Assembly: GCA_019638845.1 (NCBI GenBank)
Contig: JAHBSZ010000002.1
Coordinates: forward strand, 558,001-622,000
DNA length: 64,000 bases
DNA from: Salinibacterium sp.
GTDB lineage: Bacteria; Actinomycetota; Actinomycetes; Actinomycetales; Microbacteriaceae
Reading direction: 5' to 3'
The position numbers and the translations under genes were made by a program. The notes under the pieces are model-generated. The model searched no databases and had not been told where the DNA came from. It was given only the letters and a program-made list of their open reading frames with translations. Positions within the stretch are counted from its first letter, which is position 1; each line of letters begins with the position of its first letter. This document shows positions 47,206 to 55,730 of the stretch, piece by piece.

Positions 47206-50200
47206 ATGGTGCTCGACAGGTTCTCACCCGCAACTAGCGAGTGGTTTCTTGGTGCGTTTGCTCGTCCAACTCCAGCACAGGTCGAGGCGTGGGAGGCGAT
47301 TTCTTCGGGATCGCACGCGCTCGTGGTAGCACCCACCGGGTCAGGGAAGACGCTCGCCGCTTTTCTGTGGGCCATCGACCAATTGCTGACGACGGCGCCA
47401 ACGGGAAAGACCCGAGTTCTCTACATCTCCCCCCTCAAGGCGCTCGGGGTCGATGTCGAGCGCAACCTCCGTGCGCCGCTCGTCGGAGTCACTCAAACAG
47501 CCCGCCGGCTCGGAGGCGACGTGCCTTCAGTCACGGTCGGCGTGCGGTCGGGCGATACCACCCCGGCCGATCGGCGACTGCTCGCGCGAACCCCGCCCGA
47601 CATCCTGATCACCACACCTGAGTCGTTGTATCTCATGCTGACCTCTGCCGCTCGGGAGACGCTCGCGAGCGTCGACACGATCATCGTCGATGAGGTCCAC
47701 GCCGTCGCGGCCACCAAGCGCGGCGCTCACCTCGCCGTTTCCCTCGAGCGACTGGATGCCCTGCTCCCCAAACCCGCCCAGCGCATCGGACTCTCGGCTA
47801 CCGTTCGTCCCCTCGAGGAGGTCGCGCGGTTCCTCGGCGGGCGCGCGCCCGTCACCATCGTGCAGCCTCCGGCCGAGAAGACCTTCGACCTGAGTGTCGT
47901 CGTTCCCGTGGATGACATGACGGAGCCTGGCGCGGCGTCGCCCGAGGCCACCGGGTCGATCTGGCCGCACGTCGAGGAACGGATAGTCGACGAGATTCTG
48001 GAACACCGGTCGACGATCGTCTTCGCAAACTCGCGGCGGCTCGCGGAGCGGCTCACGGCCCGACTCAACGAAATCTACGAGGAGCGCATGGCCGGGGTCG
48101 CGGCCGAACCTTCGGTCCCGGGCTCCCTCGGCGCTGGGGTCGCGGAATCGCTTCGCGATTCTTTTAGCTCCACCGAACCCTCGGTCGCAGGCTCCCTCGG
48201 CGCTGGGGTCGCGGAATCGCTTCGCGATTCTTTTAGCTCCACCGCGCTCGCCCGGGCGCACCACGGCTCTGTCTCCAAGGAGCAGCGAGCGACGATCGAG
48301 GACGACCTCAAGTCGGGTCGGCTTCGGTGTGTGGTCGCGACCAGTTCGCTCGAACTCGGCATCGATATGGGGGCTGTGGATCTCGTGATCCAGGTCGAGT
48401 CGCCGCCGTCTGTGGCATCCGGGCTTCAGCGCATCGGACGAGCGGGACACCAGGTTGGGGAGATCTCGAAAGGCGTGCTGTTCCCGAAGCACCGCACCGA
48501 CCTCATCCACACAACCGTTGCCGTGGAGCGCATGAAGTCCGGGCAGATCGAGGCGATCGCCGTGCCCGCGAATCCGCTCGACGTGCTTGCGCAGCAGACG
48601 GTGGCGGCAACCGCTCTCGAAAGTGTCGATGTGGAGGAGTGGTTCGACACCGTACGCCGAAGCGCGCCGTTTGCGACCCTGCCCCGCAGCGCCTTCGATG
48701 CGACCCTCGACCTACTCAGCGGTCTCTACCCGAGCGACGAATTCGCCGAGCTGCGGCCGCGCATCGTGTGGGATCGCGTCGGCGGCACCATCACCGGGAA
48801 GCCGGGGTCACAGCGACTGGCGGTCACCTCAGGCGGCACGATCCCCGACCGCGGGCTTTTCGGAGTCTTCATGGTCGGAGGCGAGCCCGGAGCGCCTGGT
48901 CGTCGCGTGGGTGAACTCGACGAAGAGATGGTCTACGAGTCACGGGTGAGCGATGTGTTCGCGCTCGGTACGACGAGCTGGCGCATCGAAGAAATCACCC
49001 ACGACCAAGTACTCGTGAGTCCCGCGTTTGGGCAGCCCGGCAAAGTGCCGTTCTGGAAGGGCGACGGTCTCGGCAGACCCGCCGAACTTGGCGCGGCGAT
49101 AGGCGCGTTCGTGCGGGAGGTCTCGACGACCTCGGCCCACGGGAACTCTGAACGGCTCGCCGACATCGGTCTCGAAGAGCGCGCCGCCAACAACCTCATC
49201 GCGCTGGTCGCCGAACAGAAGGCATCGACCGGGCAGATCCCGACCGATAAGACGCTCGTGGTCGAACGCTTCCGTGATGAACTTGGCGACTGGCGAGTGG
49301 TACTCCATTCCCCGTACGGCATGCCTGTACACGCCCCCTGGGCTCTCGCCGTCACCGCACGCTTGCGCGACCGATTCGGCATCGACGGCGCGGCAATGGC
49401 GGGCGATGACGGCATCGTCGTGCGCATTCCCGACACGGATGCAGAACCGCCCGGCGCCGAACTGTTCGCCTTCGAACGTGACGAGCTGGAGACGATTGTC
49501 ACCGAGGAGGTGGGTGGTTCCGCCCTGTTCGCGGCCCGGTTCCGGGAGTGCGCGGCGCGCGCACTCCTCTTGCCAAGACGTGACCCCGGTCGACGTTCCC
49601 CACTGTGGCAACAGCGGCAGCGGGCATCCCAGTTGCTCGATGTTGCCCGCAAGTACCCGACATTCCCGATCGTGCTCGAAACCGTGCGCGAAGTCTTGCA
49701 AGACGTCTACGACCTGCCGGCCCTGATGACCCTCACCGACCGGCTCGAAATGCGAGCAGTGCGAATGGTCGAGACGGAGACGGAGGTTCCGTCGCCGTTC
49801 GCGCGGTCGTTGCTCTTCGGGTACGTTGCCGCGTTCCTCTACGAGGGCGATTCCCCACTTGCCGAACGTCGGGCCGCCGCGCTCTCACTTGACCCGACGC
49901 TGCTGGCCGAGCTGTTGGGCAGGGCGGAGCTGCGCGAACTCCTCGATCCTGCGGTGATCGAGCAAGCAGAGCTCGAATTGCAACGTCTCACGCCCGAGCG
50001 CAAGGCCCGCAATACTGAGGGTGTCGTCGACATGCTCCGGATGCTCGGGCCGCTGTCCCTGGAGGAACTTCTGCAGCGGGCTGAGCTCGCTGCGGGCCCC
50101 CCTCACCTGGCCGCTACGCTCGACGACCTCGCGCGCGCCAACCGCGTGCTGCGGGTCACTATCGCTGGCATGCAACAGTGGGCGGGAATGGAAGATGCGG

Positions 50201-51783
50201 CCCGTCTGCGCGATGCGCTCGGGGTGCCGTTGCCCATCGGGGTACCCGCGGCATTCATCGAACCCGTGGATGACCCGGTCGGTGACCTCGTGAGTCGCTA
50301 CGCACGCACCCACGGACCGTTCACGGTTCAGGATGCCGCGACTCGCTTCGGCCTCGGAACCGCCGTCGTCACCGACACCCTGCGGCGCCTCGCAGCAGAC
50401 CGTCGGGTCATCGATGGCGAGTTCCGTCCCGGTGCTACGGGCACCGAGTGGTGCTCTGTCGAGGTGTTGCGTCGACTGCGCAGTCGGTCGCTGGCTGCCC
50501 TCCGACACGAGGTGGAACCTGTCGACCCGGCGACTCTCGGTCGTTTCCTCCCCGCTTGGCACGGGATCGTCGGCGCCTCAAACGGCGGCACACTCCGCGG
50601 TATCGACGGGCTGGTGCAGGTGATCGACCAGCTGGCCGGAGTGTCGCTGCCGGCGAGCGCGTGGGAGACACTCGTGTTCCCCGCACGGTTGCCCACGTAC
50701 TCGCAAGCCTGGCTGGATGAACTCACCACCACGGGCGAAGTCATCTGGTCCGGAAACGGATCAATTCCCGGCAGCGACGGCTGGGTTAGCTTCCACCCGG
50801 TTGACACCGCGCGCCTCACGCTGCCCGAACCGAGCGGGGACGAGACCACCCCACTCCAGCGCAGCATCCTCGAGGCGATGGCCGGCGGTGGCGCCTACTT
50901 CTTCCGCCAGCTCGCGCAGACCGTGGGGAGCACCGACGACAGGGCGCTCGACGTTGCTCTCTGGGAACTCGTCTGGGCCGGGCTCATCACCAACGACACG
51001 CTCTCCCCGCTGCGCTCGTACCTCGGCGGTCCGGCTGCACCCCAGCGGGCCCGCTCTTACCGAGGTCGCGCGGGCTCCATCCGTGTCGCGGCGGCCGGGC
51101 CGCCAACGGGTGCAGGGCGGTGGTCACTGCTTCCGCTCGCCGAGGGCGACACCACGATTCGAGCGAAAGCGATGGCCGAGTCCCTGCTCGAACGGCACGG
51201 GGTCGTCACTCGAGGCGCGGTCGTGAGTGAGGGCATCCGGGGTGGGTTCGCCCTCGCCTACAAGGTGCTCAGCAGCTTCGAAGACAGCGGCCGAGCCCGT
51301 CGCGGCTACTTCGTCGCCGGGCTCGGCGCCGCCCAATTCGCCACGACCGCGACGGTCGACAAGCTGCGGAGCTATGTGTTGGATGCCGAAGCCACCCCGC
51401 CGCTGGCGGCACTCACCCTCGCCGCGACCGATCCCGCGAACCCGTTTGGGGCGGCGCTGCCTTGGCCTGCCACCCCGCAGCCGGAAGCTGGCGAGAAGCG
51501 TGGGCACCGGCCAGGTCGCAAAGCCGGAGCACTCGTTGCGATTGTCGACGGCACCCTCGCGCTGTACATCGAGCGAGGGGGAAAGACTGTCCTGACCTTC
51601 AGCACCGACGAAACCGTGCTTCGCGCAGCGACCGCGTCAGTGGTGTCAACCGTTCGGGCGCGCCTCGGGAAACTGCGCATCGAGCGCATCGACGGCGAGT
51701 TCTCCGTCGGTAGCCCGCTCGGAGTGATCCTCGCGGAGGCGGGGTTCGCTCTCACGCCCCAAGGGCTGAGGCTGCGTGCCTGA
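47206..51783 (+). CDS. lhr: Large ATP-dependent helicase Lhr
   Basis: 1525 residues, the full size of mycobacterial-type Lhr. This is a 3-prime to 5-prime helicase in DNA repair. The N-terminal core has motif I (VAPTGSGKTLAAFLWA, about residue 44), motif II DEVH (IIVDEVHAVAATK), SAT, and motif VI (LQRIGRAGHQVGEIS). Winged-helix and Lhr-specific beta-barrel domains follow, and the long C-terminal domain is complete (to the end at about 1525). Between motif IV (FANSRRLAERLT) and ARAHHGSVSKEQR there is an extra insertion made of two identical-length 23-residue units at residues 301-346, encoded by a tandem 69-base repeat. The frame is kept, so the protein is probably functional. Confidence 0.94.
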   Translation: MVLDRFSPATSEWFLGAFARPTPAQVEAWEAISSGSHALVVAPTGSGKTLAAFLWAIDQLLTTAPTGKTRVLYISPLKALGVDVERNLRAPLVGVTQTARRLGGDVPSVTVGVRSGDTTPADRRLLARTPPDILITTPESLYLMLTSAARETLASVDTIIVDEVHAVAATKRGAHLAVSLERLDALLPKPAQRIGLSATVRPLEEVARFLGGRAPVTIVQPPAEKTFDLSVVVPVDDMTEPGAASPEATGSIWPHVEERIVDEILEHRSTIVFANSRRLAERLTARLNEIYEERMAGVAAEPSVPGSLGAGVAESLRDSFSSTEPSVAGSLGAGVAESLRDSFSSTALARAHHGSVSKEQRATIEDDLKSGRLRCVVATSSLELGIDMGAVDLVIQVESPPSVASGLQRIGRAGHQVGEISKGVLFPKHRTDLIHTTVAVERMKSGQIEAIAVPANPLDVLAQQTVAATALESVDVEEWFDTVRRSAPFATLPRSAFDATLDLLSGLYPSDEFAELRPRIVWDRVGGTITGKPGSQRLAVTSGGTIPDRGLFGVFMVGGEPGAPGRRVGELDEEMVYESRVSDVFALGTTSWRIEEITHDQVLVSPAFGQPGKVPFWKGDGLGRPAELGAAIGAFVREVSTTSAHGNSERLADIGLEERAANNLIALVAEQKASTGQIPTDKTLVVERFRDELGDWRVVLHSPYGMPVHAPWALAVTARLRDRFGIDGAAMAGDDGIVVRIPDTDAEPPGAELFAFERDELETIVTEEVGGSALFAARFRECAARALLLPRRDPGRRSPLWQQRQRASQLLDVARKYPTFPIVLETVREVLQDVYDLPALMTLTDRLEMRAVRMVETETEVPSPFARSLLFGYVAAFLYEGDSPLAERRAAALSLDPTLLAELLGRAELRELLDPAVIEQAELELQRLTPERKARNTEGVVDMLRMLGPLSLEELLQRAELAAGPPHLAATLDDLARANRVLRVTIAGMQQWAGMEDAARLRDALGVPLPIGVPAAFIEPVDDPVGDLVSRYARTHGPFTVQDAATRFGLGTAVVTDTLRRLAADRRVIDGEFRPGATGTEWCSVEVLRRLRSRSLAALRHEVEPVDPATLGRFLPAWHGIVGASNGGTLRGIDGLVQVIDQLAGVSLPASAWETLVFPARLPTYSQAWLDELTTTGEVIWSGNGSIPGSDGWVSFHPVDTARLTLPEPSGDETTPLQRSILEAMAGGGAYFFRQLAQTVGSTDDRALDVALWELVWAGLITNDTLSPLRSYLGGPAAPQRARSYRGRAGSIRVAAAGPPTGAGRWSLLPLAEGDTTIRAKAMAESLLERHGVVTRGAVVSEGIRGGFALAYKVLSSFEDSGRARRGYFVAGLGAAQFATTATVDKLRSYVLDAEATPPLAALTLAATDPANPFGAALPWPATPQPEAGEKRGHRPGRKAGALVAIVDGTLALYIERGGKTVLTFSTDETVLRAATASVVSTVRARLGKLRIERIDGEFSVGSPLGVILAEAGFALTPQGLRLRA
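48106..48243 (+). repeat. Tandem 69-base in-frame repeat with internal palindrome inside lhr
   Basis: Two copies (48106-48174 and 48175-48243) that differ at only a few positions near their starts. Each encodes EPSV(P/A)GSLGAG followed by VAESLRDSFSST. Each holds the palindrome GAATCGC-TTC-GCGATTC (48145-48161 and 48214-48230). The sequence is low in similarity to the helicase and looks like a mobile palindromic element inserted in a surface loop and then duplicated. Confidence 0.8.
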
Positions 51784-51794
51784 AAGAGATCAGG

Positions 51795-52175
51795 TCAGTC
51801 CTGATGGGCGCTCCAGGGCACCACAGCAATAGTCGCACCCAGGATGGCACCGATCACGATCGCTCCGACAAGTTCGCCTAGCGGAGTGACACTTGGCGTG
51901 AAAGTCGGGCCGAGCGCCCACCCTGCACTGTTGATAACCTCCGCGGCGAGCGCTGTGACAACAACACCAACCGCGACACTGATCGCTGCCAGTGGAGCGG
52001 GAAGCCGGGCTGAATGCGCCATTCGCGCCACTGCTGGCGCCGCCAACACAGCGACCAGTGGTGATAGGTGATAGTTGGTGGTCGGGTTCAGCGCCGCAAG
52101 GCCCGTCCACACCAGGGCCACGGTGATCGAGCCAAGCGCTCCGGCCAGCACGCTGCGCCACGGCGACTTAGGCAT
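51795..52175 (-). CDS. Small multi-pass membrane protein
   Basis: 126 residues from the ATG at 52173-52175, which overlaps the end of the hydrolase-OsmC gene by 8 bases. Four hydrophobic segments can be drawn: SVLAGALGSITVALVWTGLA, LSPLVAVLAAPAVARMAH, PLAAISVAVGVVVTALAAEV and LVGAIVIGAILGATIAVV. No family motif. It is the last gene of the run Crp, hydrolase-OsmC, membrane protein, convergent with Lhr across 11 bases. Confidence 0.75.
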   Translation of the reverse strand: MPKSPWRSVLAGALGSITVALVWTGLAALNPTTNYHLSPLVAVLAAPAVARMAHSARLPAPLAAISVAVGVVVTALAAEVINSAGWALGPTFTPSVTPLGELVGAIVIGAILGATIAVVPWSAHQD

Positions 52176-53424
52176 GGGACTCACCAGCCACGATCTCGGT
52201 CGAGACATCGACATCTGCATGCAGTGTCCGATGTACCGGGCATTTGTCGGCGATCGCGAGGAGCGAGTCGCGCTGCGCGTCCGTCAGGTCGCCAAACACC
52301 ACAATCGTGCGCTCGATCTGCTCGACCACGGCGGGCACAGTGTCGCAGTTGGCGCAGTCGTCGGCGTGCACGCGGCGATGCTTCACGCTCACTTCCACCT
52401 TTTCGAGGGGCCACTTCTTGCGTTCGGCATACATCCGCAATGTCATCGAGGTACATGCTCCCAAGCCTGCGAGCAGCAGGTCGTAGGGCGACATCCCGGA
52501 TCCGGCCCCGATCGGCTCCGGTTCGTCGGCCAGAATTGTGTGCCCGGCAGTGGTGATCGTCTGGCCGTAGGGACGGGTACCGTTCTCCGTGACGCGCACC
52601 GTCCCCGCTTCCAACTCGGGAGAACCCTCGTCGGCAGGGACCCCACCGTGTAGTGATGGGACATAGCGGGTGACCCATGCGCCAATGATGTCTGCGGCAA
52701 ACTGGGCATCCGTCGCTGTGGTGAGCAGATGGTCGGCTCCGTCGAGTGCGACAAACGACTTGGGGTGGTGCGCGGAGTCGAATATCTCTCGGGCGTTGTC
52801 AATCGAGACTGTCTGGTCGGTGGGCGAATGCAGTACCAGCAGGGCTGCCGGAAGGTGTGCGACCCGCTCGTGCTGGCTAACTGAATCGAGGTCATCCAAG
52901 AACTGGCGACCAACCCTGAACGGTCGACCGCCGAGACTGATCTCCACACTTTCCGAGTTGTGCAGGCCGGCAAGTTGATCACCGATGAGACCTAAGACGT
53001 GCCGAGGATCGGCGGGGGCACCGATCGTGACAACCGCACGAACCTCGGGAATCGTGGCAGCTGCAGCCAGCACTGCGGACCCGCCGAGCGAGTGTCCAAT
53101 GAGGATGCTCGGCGCTTGACGTGTTGCACTCAGGAATGAGGCAGCACGGACAAGATCCTCAACGTTGGACGTGAAGTTGGAGTTCCCGAAGTCCCCTCCT
53201 GACTGCCCAAGCCCCGTGAAATCGAAGCGGAGGACCGCGATGCCGGCCGAGGTCAGCGCGCGGGATATCCGGGTTGCTGCGACGGCATCCTTGCCGCAGG
53301 TGAAGCAGTGCGCGAACAGCGCATAGGCAAGCGGGTCCCCGTCGGGCAACTCAAGGCGACCCGCCAATGGCTCTCCCTGGGAACCGGGAAACTCGACGCG
53401 CTCCGGTGCTCGGCCGACAGCCAT
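52168..53424 (-). CDS. Bifunctional alpha/beta hydrolase-OsmC family protein
   Basis: 418 residues from the ATG at 53422-53424, just after the Crp stop. The N-terminal half is an alpha/beta hydrolase with nucleophile SILIGHSLGGSAVLAAA, an Asp in LVLHSPTDQTVSI and a His in LDGADHLLT. The C-terminal half (about 270-418) is an OsmC/Ohr peroxidase-type domain with both redox cysteines: LAGLGACTSMTLRMYAER and DKCPVHRTL. OsmC domains reduce organic peroxides; this fusion is known in several bacteria. It lies behind a Crp/Fnr regulator, suggesting stress or redox control. Confidence 0.9.
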   Translation of the reverse strand: MAVGRAPERVEFPGSQGEPLAGRLELPDGDPLAYALFAHCFTCGKDAVAATRISRALTSAGIAVLRFDFTGLGQSGGDFGNSNFTSNVEDLVRAASFLSATRQAPSILIGHSLGGSAVLAAAATIPEVRAVVTIGAPADPRHVLGLIGDQLAGLHNSESVEISLGGRPFRVGRQFLDDLDSVSQHERVAHLPAALLVLHSPTDQTVSIDNAREIFDSAHHPKSFVALDGADHLLTTATDAQFAADIIGAWVTRYVPSLHGGVPADEGSPELEAGTVRVTENGTRPYGQTITTAGHTILADEPEPIGAGSGMSPYDLLLAGLGACTSMTLRMYAERKKWPLEKVEVSVKHRRVHADDCANCDTVPAVVEQIERTIVVFGDLTDAQRDSLLAIADKCPVHRTLHADVDVSTEIVAGESHA

Positions 53425-53428
53425 GCTG

Positions 53429-54196
53429 CTACGCCATCCGCTTCGACAGGATGGCCAGACCGTCAAGGTCGACCAGAACTATTCGGCCACGGGCTTGCCG
53501 GATCAGGCCACGGGAGGCGAGGTCGGCCATTGTCTTGCTTGTTGACTCCCGGGTGGCGCCGAGTAATCCGGCGAGTTGGTCATGGGTGAGTCGAATTGTC
53601 ACATGACCTAGCCGGGAGACGCGCTGCGATCCGGCGAGACGGACGAGGGTGCTTGATGCACGGGCAATAAGTGGCCGCAACGCCAAGTCGGTGAGCCGTT
53701 CCTCAAGCCGGGCGACCTGCTCACCCAAGTAGCGAGAGACTCGGATCGCAATGCGCGGGTCAGAGAGCATGTGTCGCTCCACATCTTGGACGCTGAGTTG
53801 ACAGATCTGCGAGTCCTCGATCGCTTCGGCGTAGTTGTCGTACATGCGCTGGCCGATGAGCATCATCTCGCCAAACACCGCTCCTGGTTCAAGGATGGCC
53901 ATCGTCAAGGCTTTGCCGTCCTCGGTAACCCGGAATATCCTCACCCGGCCCTTCTTGAGGATGAACAAAGCCGTGACCGGCTGGCTTTGGCTGAAGACGA
54001 TCTCGCCGTTTCGGAAGGCGTGAGCCGGCGCCATTCGGTCGAACGCGGCGATCTCATCGGCCGACAGGTCTGCGAATAGATCAACCTCGCTGAGGCAACT
54101 GAACGGCTCGGGGCTGCTTGCCTGCAATGGATTTGCCTCCCGCCCATCCGGCGACCACGGGCGTCGGTCACCAGTCGGTGCCGACGCCACGTCCAT
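53429..54196 (-). CDS. Crp/Fnr family transcriptional regulator
   Basis: 255 residues if it starts at the ATG at 54194-54196, with GGAAGAG six bases upstream; an upstream ATG overlapping the previous gene (ATGA) is possible. The N-terminal cyclic-nucleotide-type domain (about 40-160) contains FRNGEIVFSQSQPVTALFIL and LEPGAVFGEMMLIGQRMYDN. The C-terminal helix-turn-helix is LTHDQLAGLLGATRESTSKT. No Cys cluster for an Fnr iron-sulfur site is visible, so cAMP or another ligand is likelier. It follows a membrane protein and precedes the hydrolase-OsmC gene by 4 bases. Confidence 0.88.
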   Translation of the reverse strand: MDVASAPTGDRRPWSPDGREANPLQASSPEPFSCLSEVDLFADLSADEIAAFDRMAPAHAFRNGEIVFSQSQPVTALFILKKGRVRIFRVTEDGKALTMAILEPGAVFGEMMLIGQRMYDNYAEAIEDSQICQLSVQDVERHMLSDPRIAIRVSRYLGEQVARLEERLTDLALRPLIARASSTLVRLAGSQRVSRLGHVTIRLTHDQLAGLLGATRESTSKTMADLASRGLIRQARGRIVLVDLDGLAILSKRMA

Positions 54197-54210
54197 GGCG
54201 CACTCTTCCA

Positions 54211-54666
54211 TCATCGGCGTTTGTTGATGATTCTCACAGCGACGGCACCAAGGATCGCACCGTAGATGAGATGACCCATCAGGGAGAACAGTGCGGTGGT
54301 GTCGATGGTGAACAGTGACATGCCGAACATCATGGGCATGACCATCAGCGGCCCGAGAACCCACCAAATGGCGCCATAGACCATGCCCACCACGATTCCG
54401 CGGGGGTAGCTCGTGAGCAGCAGGTTGCCGAAGATCACGGTGAGACCCAGGCCGATCATGATGGACATGGCGATGTGGATGAGGAAGCCAACCACCGGTG
54501 AGTTGGAGCCCACCATGGAGGCGATCGTCGGAAGCATGCCCATCATCGCCATGAGGACGCCGAACATGATGCCGCCGGCGACACCGCCGATCAACCCGGC
54601 GAGAGCGCGGCGACCGATGGTGGCCCCTGATCGGGTTTGCGCGATGGGGTGAGTGGAAGTTGTCAT
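54211..54666 (-). CDS. Multi-pass membrane protein preceding the Crp-type regulator
   Basis: 151 residues from the ATG at 54664-54666. It has four clear membrane segments (ALAGLIGGVAGGIMFGVLMA, GFLIHIAMSIMIGLGLTVIF, GMVYGAIWWVLGPLMVMPMM, LMGHLIYGAILGAVAVRII) and many Met residues (MAMMGMLPTIASM, MPMMFGM). Met richness suggests metal or redox contact, but I know no family function. The Shine-Dalgarno region GAAAGGGA overlaps the tandem repeat at 54678-54701. The Crp gene follows within 20 bases. Confidence 0.78.
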   Translation of the reverse strand: MTTSTHPIAQTRSGATIGRRALAGLIGGVAGGIMFGVLMAMMGMLPTIASMVGSNSPVVGFLIHIAMSIMIGLGLTVIFGNLLLTSYPRGIVVGMVYGAIWWVLGPLMVMPMMFGMSLFTIDTTALFSLMGHLIYGAILGAVAVRIINKRR

Positions 54667-54677
54667 GTGGTACGTCC

Positions 54678-54701
54678 CTTTCAAGTGAACTTTCAAGTGA
54701 A
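54678..54701. promoter_or_regulatory. Perfect tandem 12-base repeat overlapping the ribosome site of the membrane protein gene
   Basis: CTTTCAAGTGAA twice in a row (54678-54689, 54690-54701), 12 bases upstream of the ATG. On the coding strand each unit holds TTCACTTGAA, itself a partial dyad (TTCA/TGAA). It could be a pair of operator half sites, perhaps for the Crp-type regulator; unproven. Confidence 0.5.
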
Positions 54702-54793
54702 GTAGTGCGATGCTCGACGGTAGTGCGGCCCCTGACGCAGCGTCTGCGACCTAGGACACACAGCCGGTATCGATCTCCGAGGACAATGAGGGG

Positions 54794-55117
54794 ATGAAGA
54801 TCGAAGTGCTGCACATCGATGAATGCCCAAATTGGGAAGATGCAGGGAAGGTCCTGTCGGAGGTGATCGATGAACTCGGGATCACCGACGTCTCACTGAC
54901 CTTCACGCTTATCCGCACCCCGGAGGATGCCGCGCTACACCTGTTCGCGGGTTCCCCGACCATCCTGATCGACGGAGTGGATGCTGTCCCGGGCGCTGAC
55001 CCCAGCACTGATGTGGCATGCCGTATCTACCGGGACGGGCCGCGTACTGCCGGCCTTCCCTCCCAAAAGACGCTCCGTCAGGCCATCCTCAGACATCTCG
55101 GCTCGAGCGCCAGTTAG
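54794..55117 (+). CDS. Thioredoxin-like fold protein
   Basis: 107 residues. It starts KIEVLHIDECPNWEDAGKVL, a thioredoxin-fold beginning with a single Cys in ECPN, and has LFAGSPTILIDGVDAVPGAD, the cis-Pro strand of the fold. A second Cys (DVACRIYRDG) comes later. Similar short actinobacterial proteins occur near metal and stress genes and are sometimes annotated as alkylmercury-lyase-like; no activity should be assumed. GAGGGG precedes the ATG. The gene overlaps the convergent methyltransferase by 29 bases. Confidence 0.72.
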   Translation: MKIEVLHIDECPNWEDAGKVLSEVIDELGITDVSLTFTLIRTPEDAALHLFAGSPTILIDGVDAVPGADPSTDVACRIYRDGPRTAGLPSQKTLRQAILRHLGSSAS

Positions 55118-55730
55118 GGAAGGTTGCCGCGGCAGCCACGATGTGGCCACCGCGAAGTGTCACCTCGGAGTATTGGTGACCGGATGCCCGCAGTGCGGTC
55201 CACGGGTGGGCGTGAATATCCGAGCCGCCGATCGCGCACGCCAATCGTGCGAGCGGTGCGAGCAGCGCCGCCCGACCGGTAGGCAGTTGCATGTCGACTA
55301 TCCCGGCCCGGCCCCCCGGGCGAAGTATCGCGGTCATGCACTCCCACGCTGTCGGCCACTCGCGGATGACACTCAGCGAGTAGGTGGCGATCACCGCATC
55401 AACATGACCCACACCCACGTCGGGAGGGGAAAAGTCTGTTGCATCTGCGTGCACCGTGGTCACGTTCGACCAGTGGTTGGAGGTGATTCTGCGTTCGGCC
55501 ATGTGCAGCATCGCAAAGCTCCGGTCAAGACCGATCACCCTTCCCGTTGGCCCCACTGCATCCGCCAACATCGGAAAGTTCAGGCCGGTACCACACCCGA
55601 CATCGAGCACCGTGTCGCCTTCGCGCAGTTCGAGCAGGTCGATCCCCGCGATTCGGCCACGGCGGTACACCAACCGCTCTCCGGAGAGGGCGTCATAGAC
55701 TCGGGCACCCCCACCGTAGGTCCACGTCAT
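55089..55730 (-). CDS. Class I SAM-dependent methyltransferase
   Basis: 213 residues. The SAM motif I is DTVLDVGCGTGLNFPMLADA, motif II VIGLDRSFAMLHMAERR, followed by VHADATDF, DAVIATYSLSVIREW and ILRPGGRAGIVDMQLP, the usual UbiE/phospholipid methyltransferase order. The N-terminus WTYGGGARVYDALSGERL resembles lipid-type methyltransferases. The substrate is unknown. Its ATG overlaps the flavodoxin stop as ATGA, so the pair is co-translated. Confidence 0.88.
   Translation of the reverse strand: MTWTYGGGARVYDALSGERLVYRRGRIAGIDLLELREGDTVLDVGCGTGLNFPMLADAVGPTGRVIGLDRSFAMLHMAERRITSNHWSNVTTVHADATDFSPPDVGVGHVDAVIATYSLSVIREWPTAWECMTAILRPGGRAGIVDMQLPTGRAALLAPLARLACAIGGSDIHAHPWTALRASGHQYSEVTLRGGHIVAAAATFPNWRSSRDV

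Noticed and set aside
48106-48243. Tandem repeats in lhr considered as a CRISPR array or genomic duplication
   Set aside because: Only two adjacent copies without spacers, in frame in a helicase gene; a palindromic insertion explains it better.
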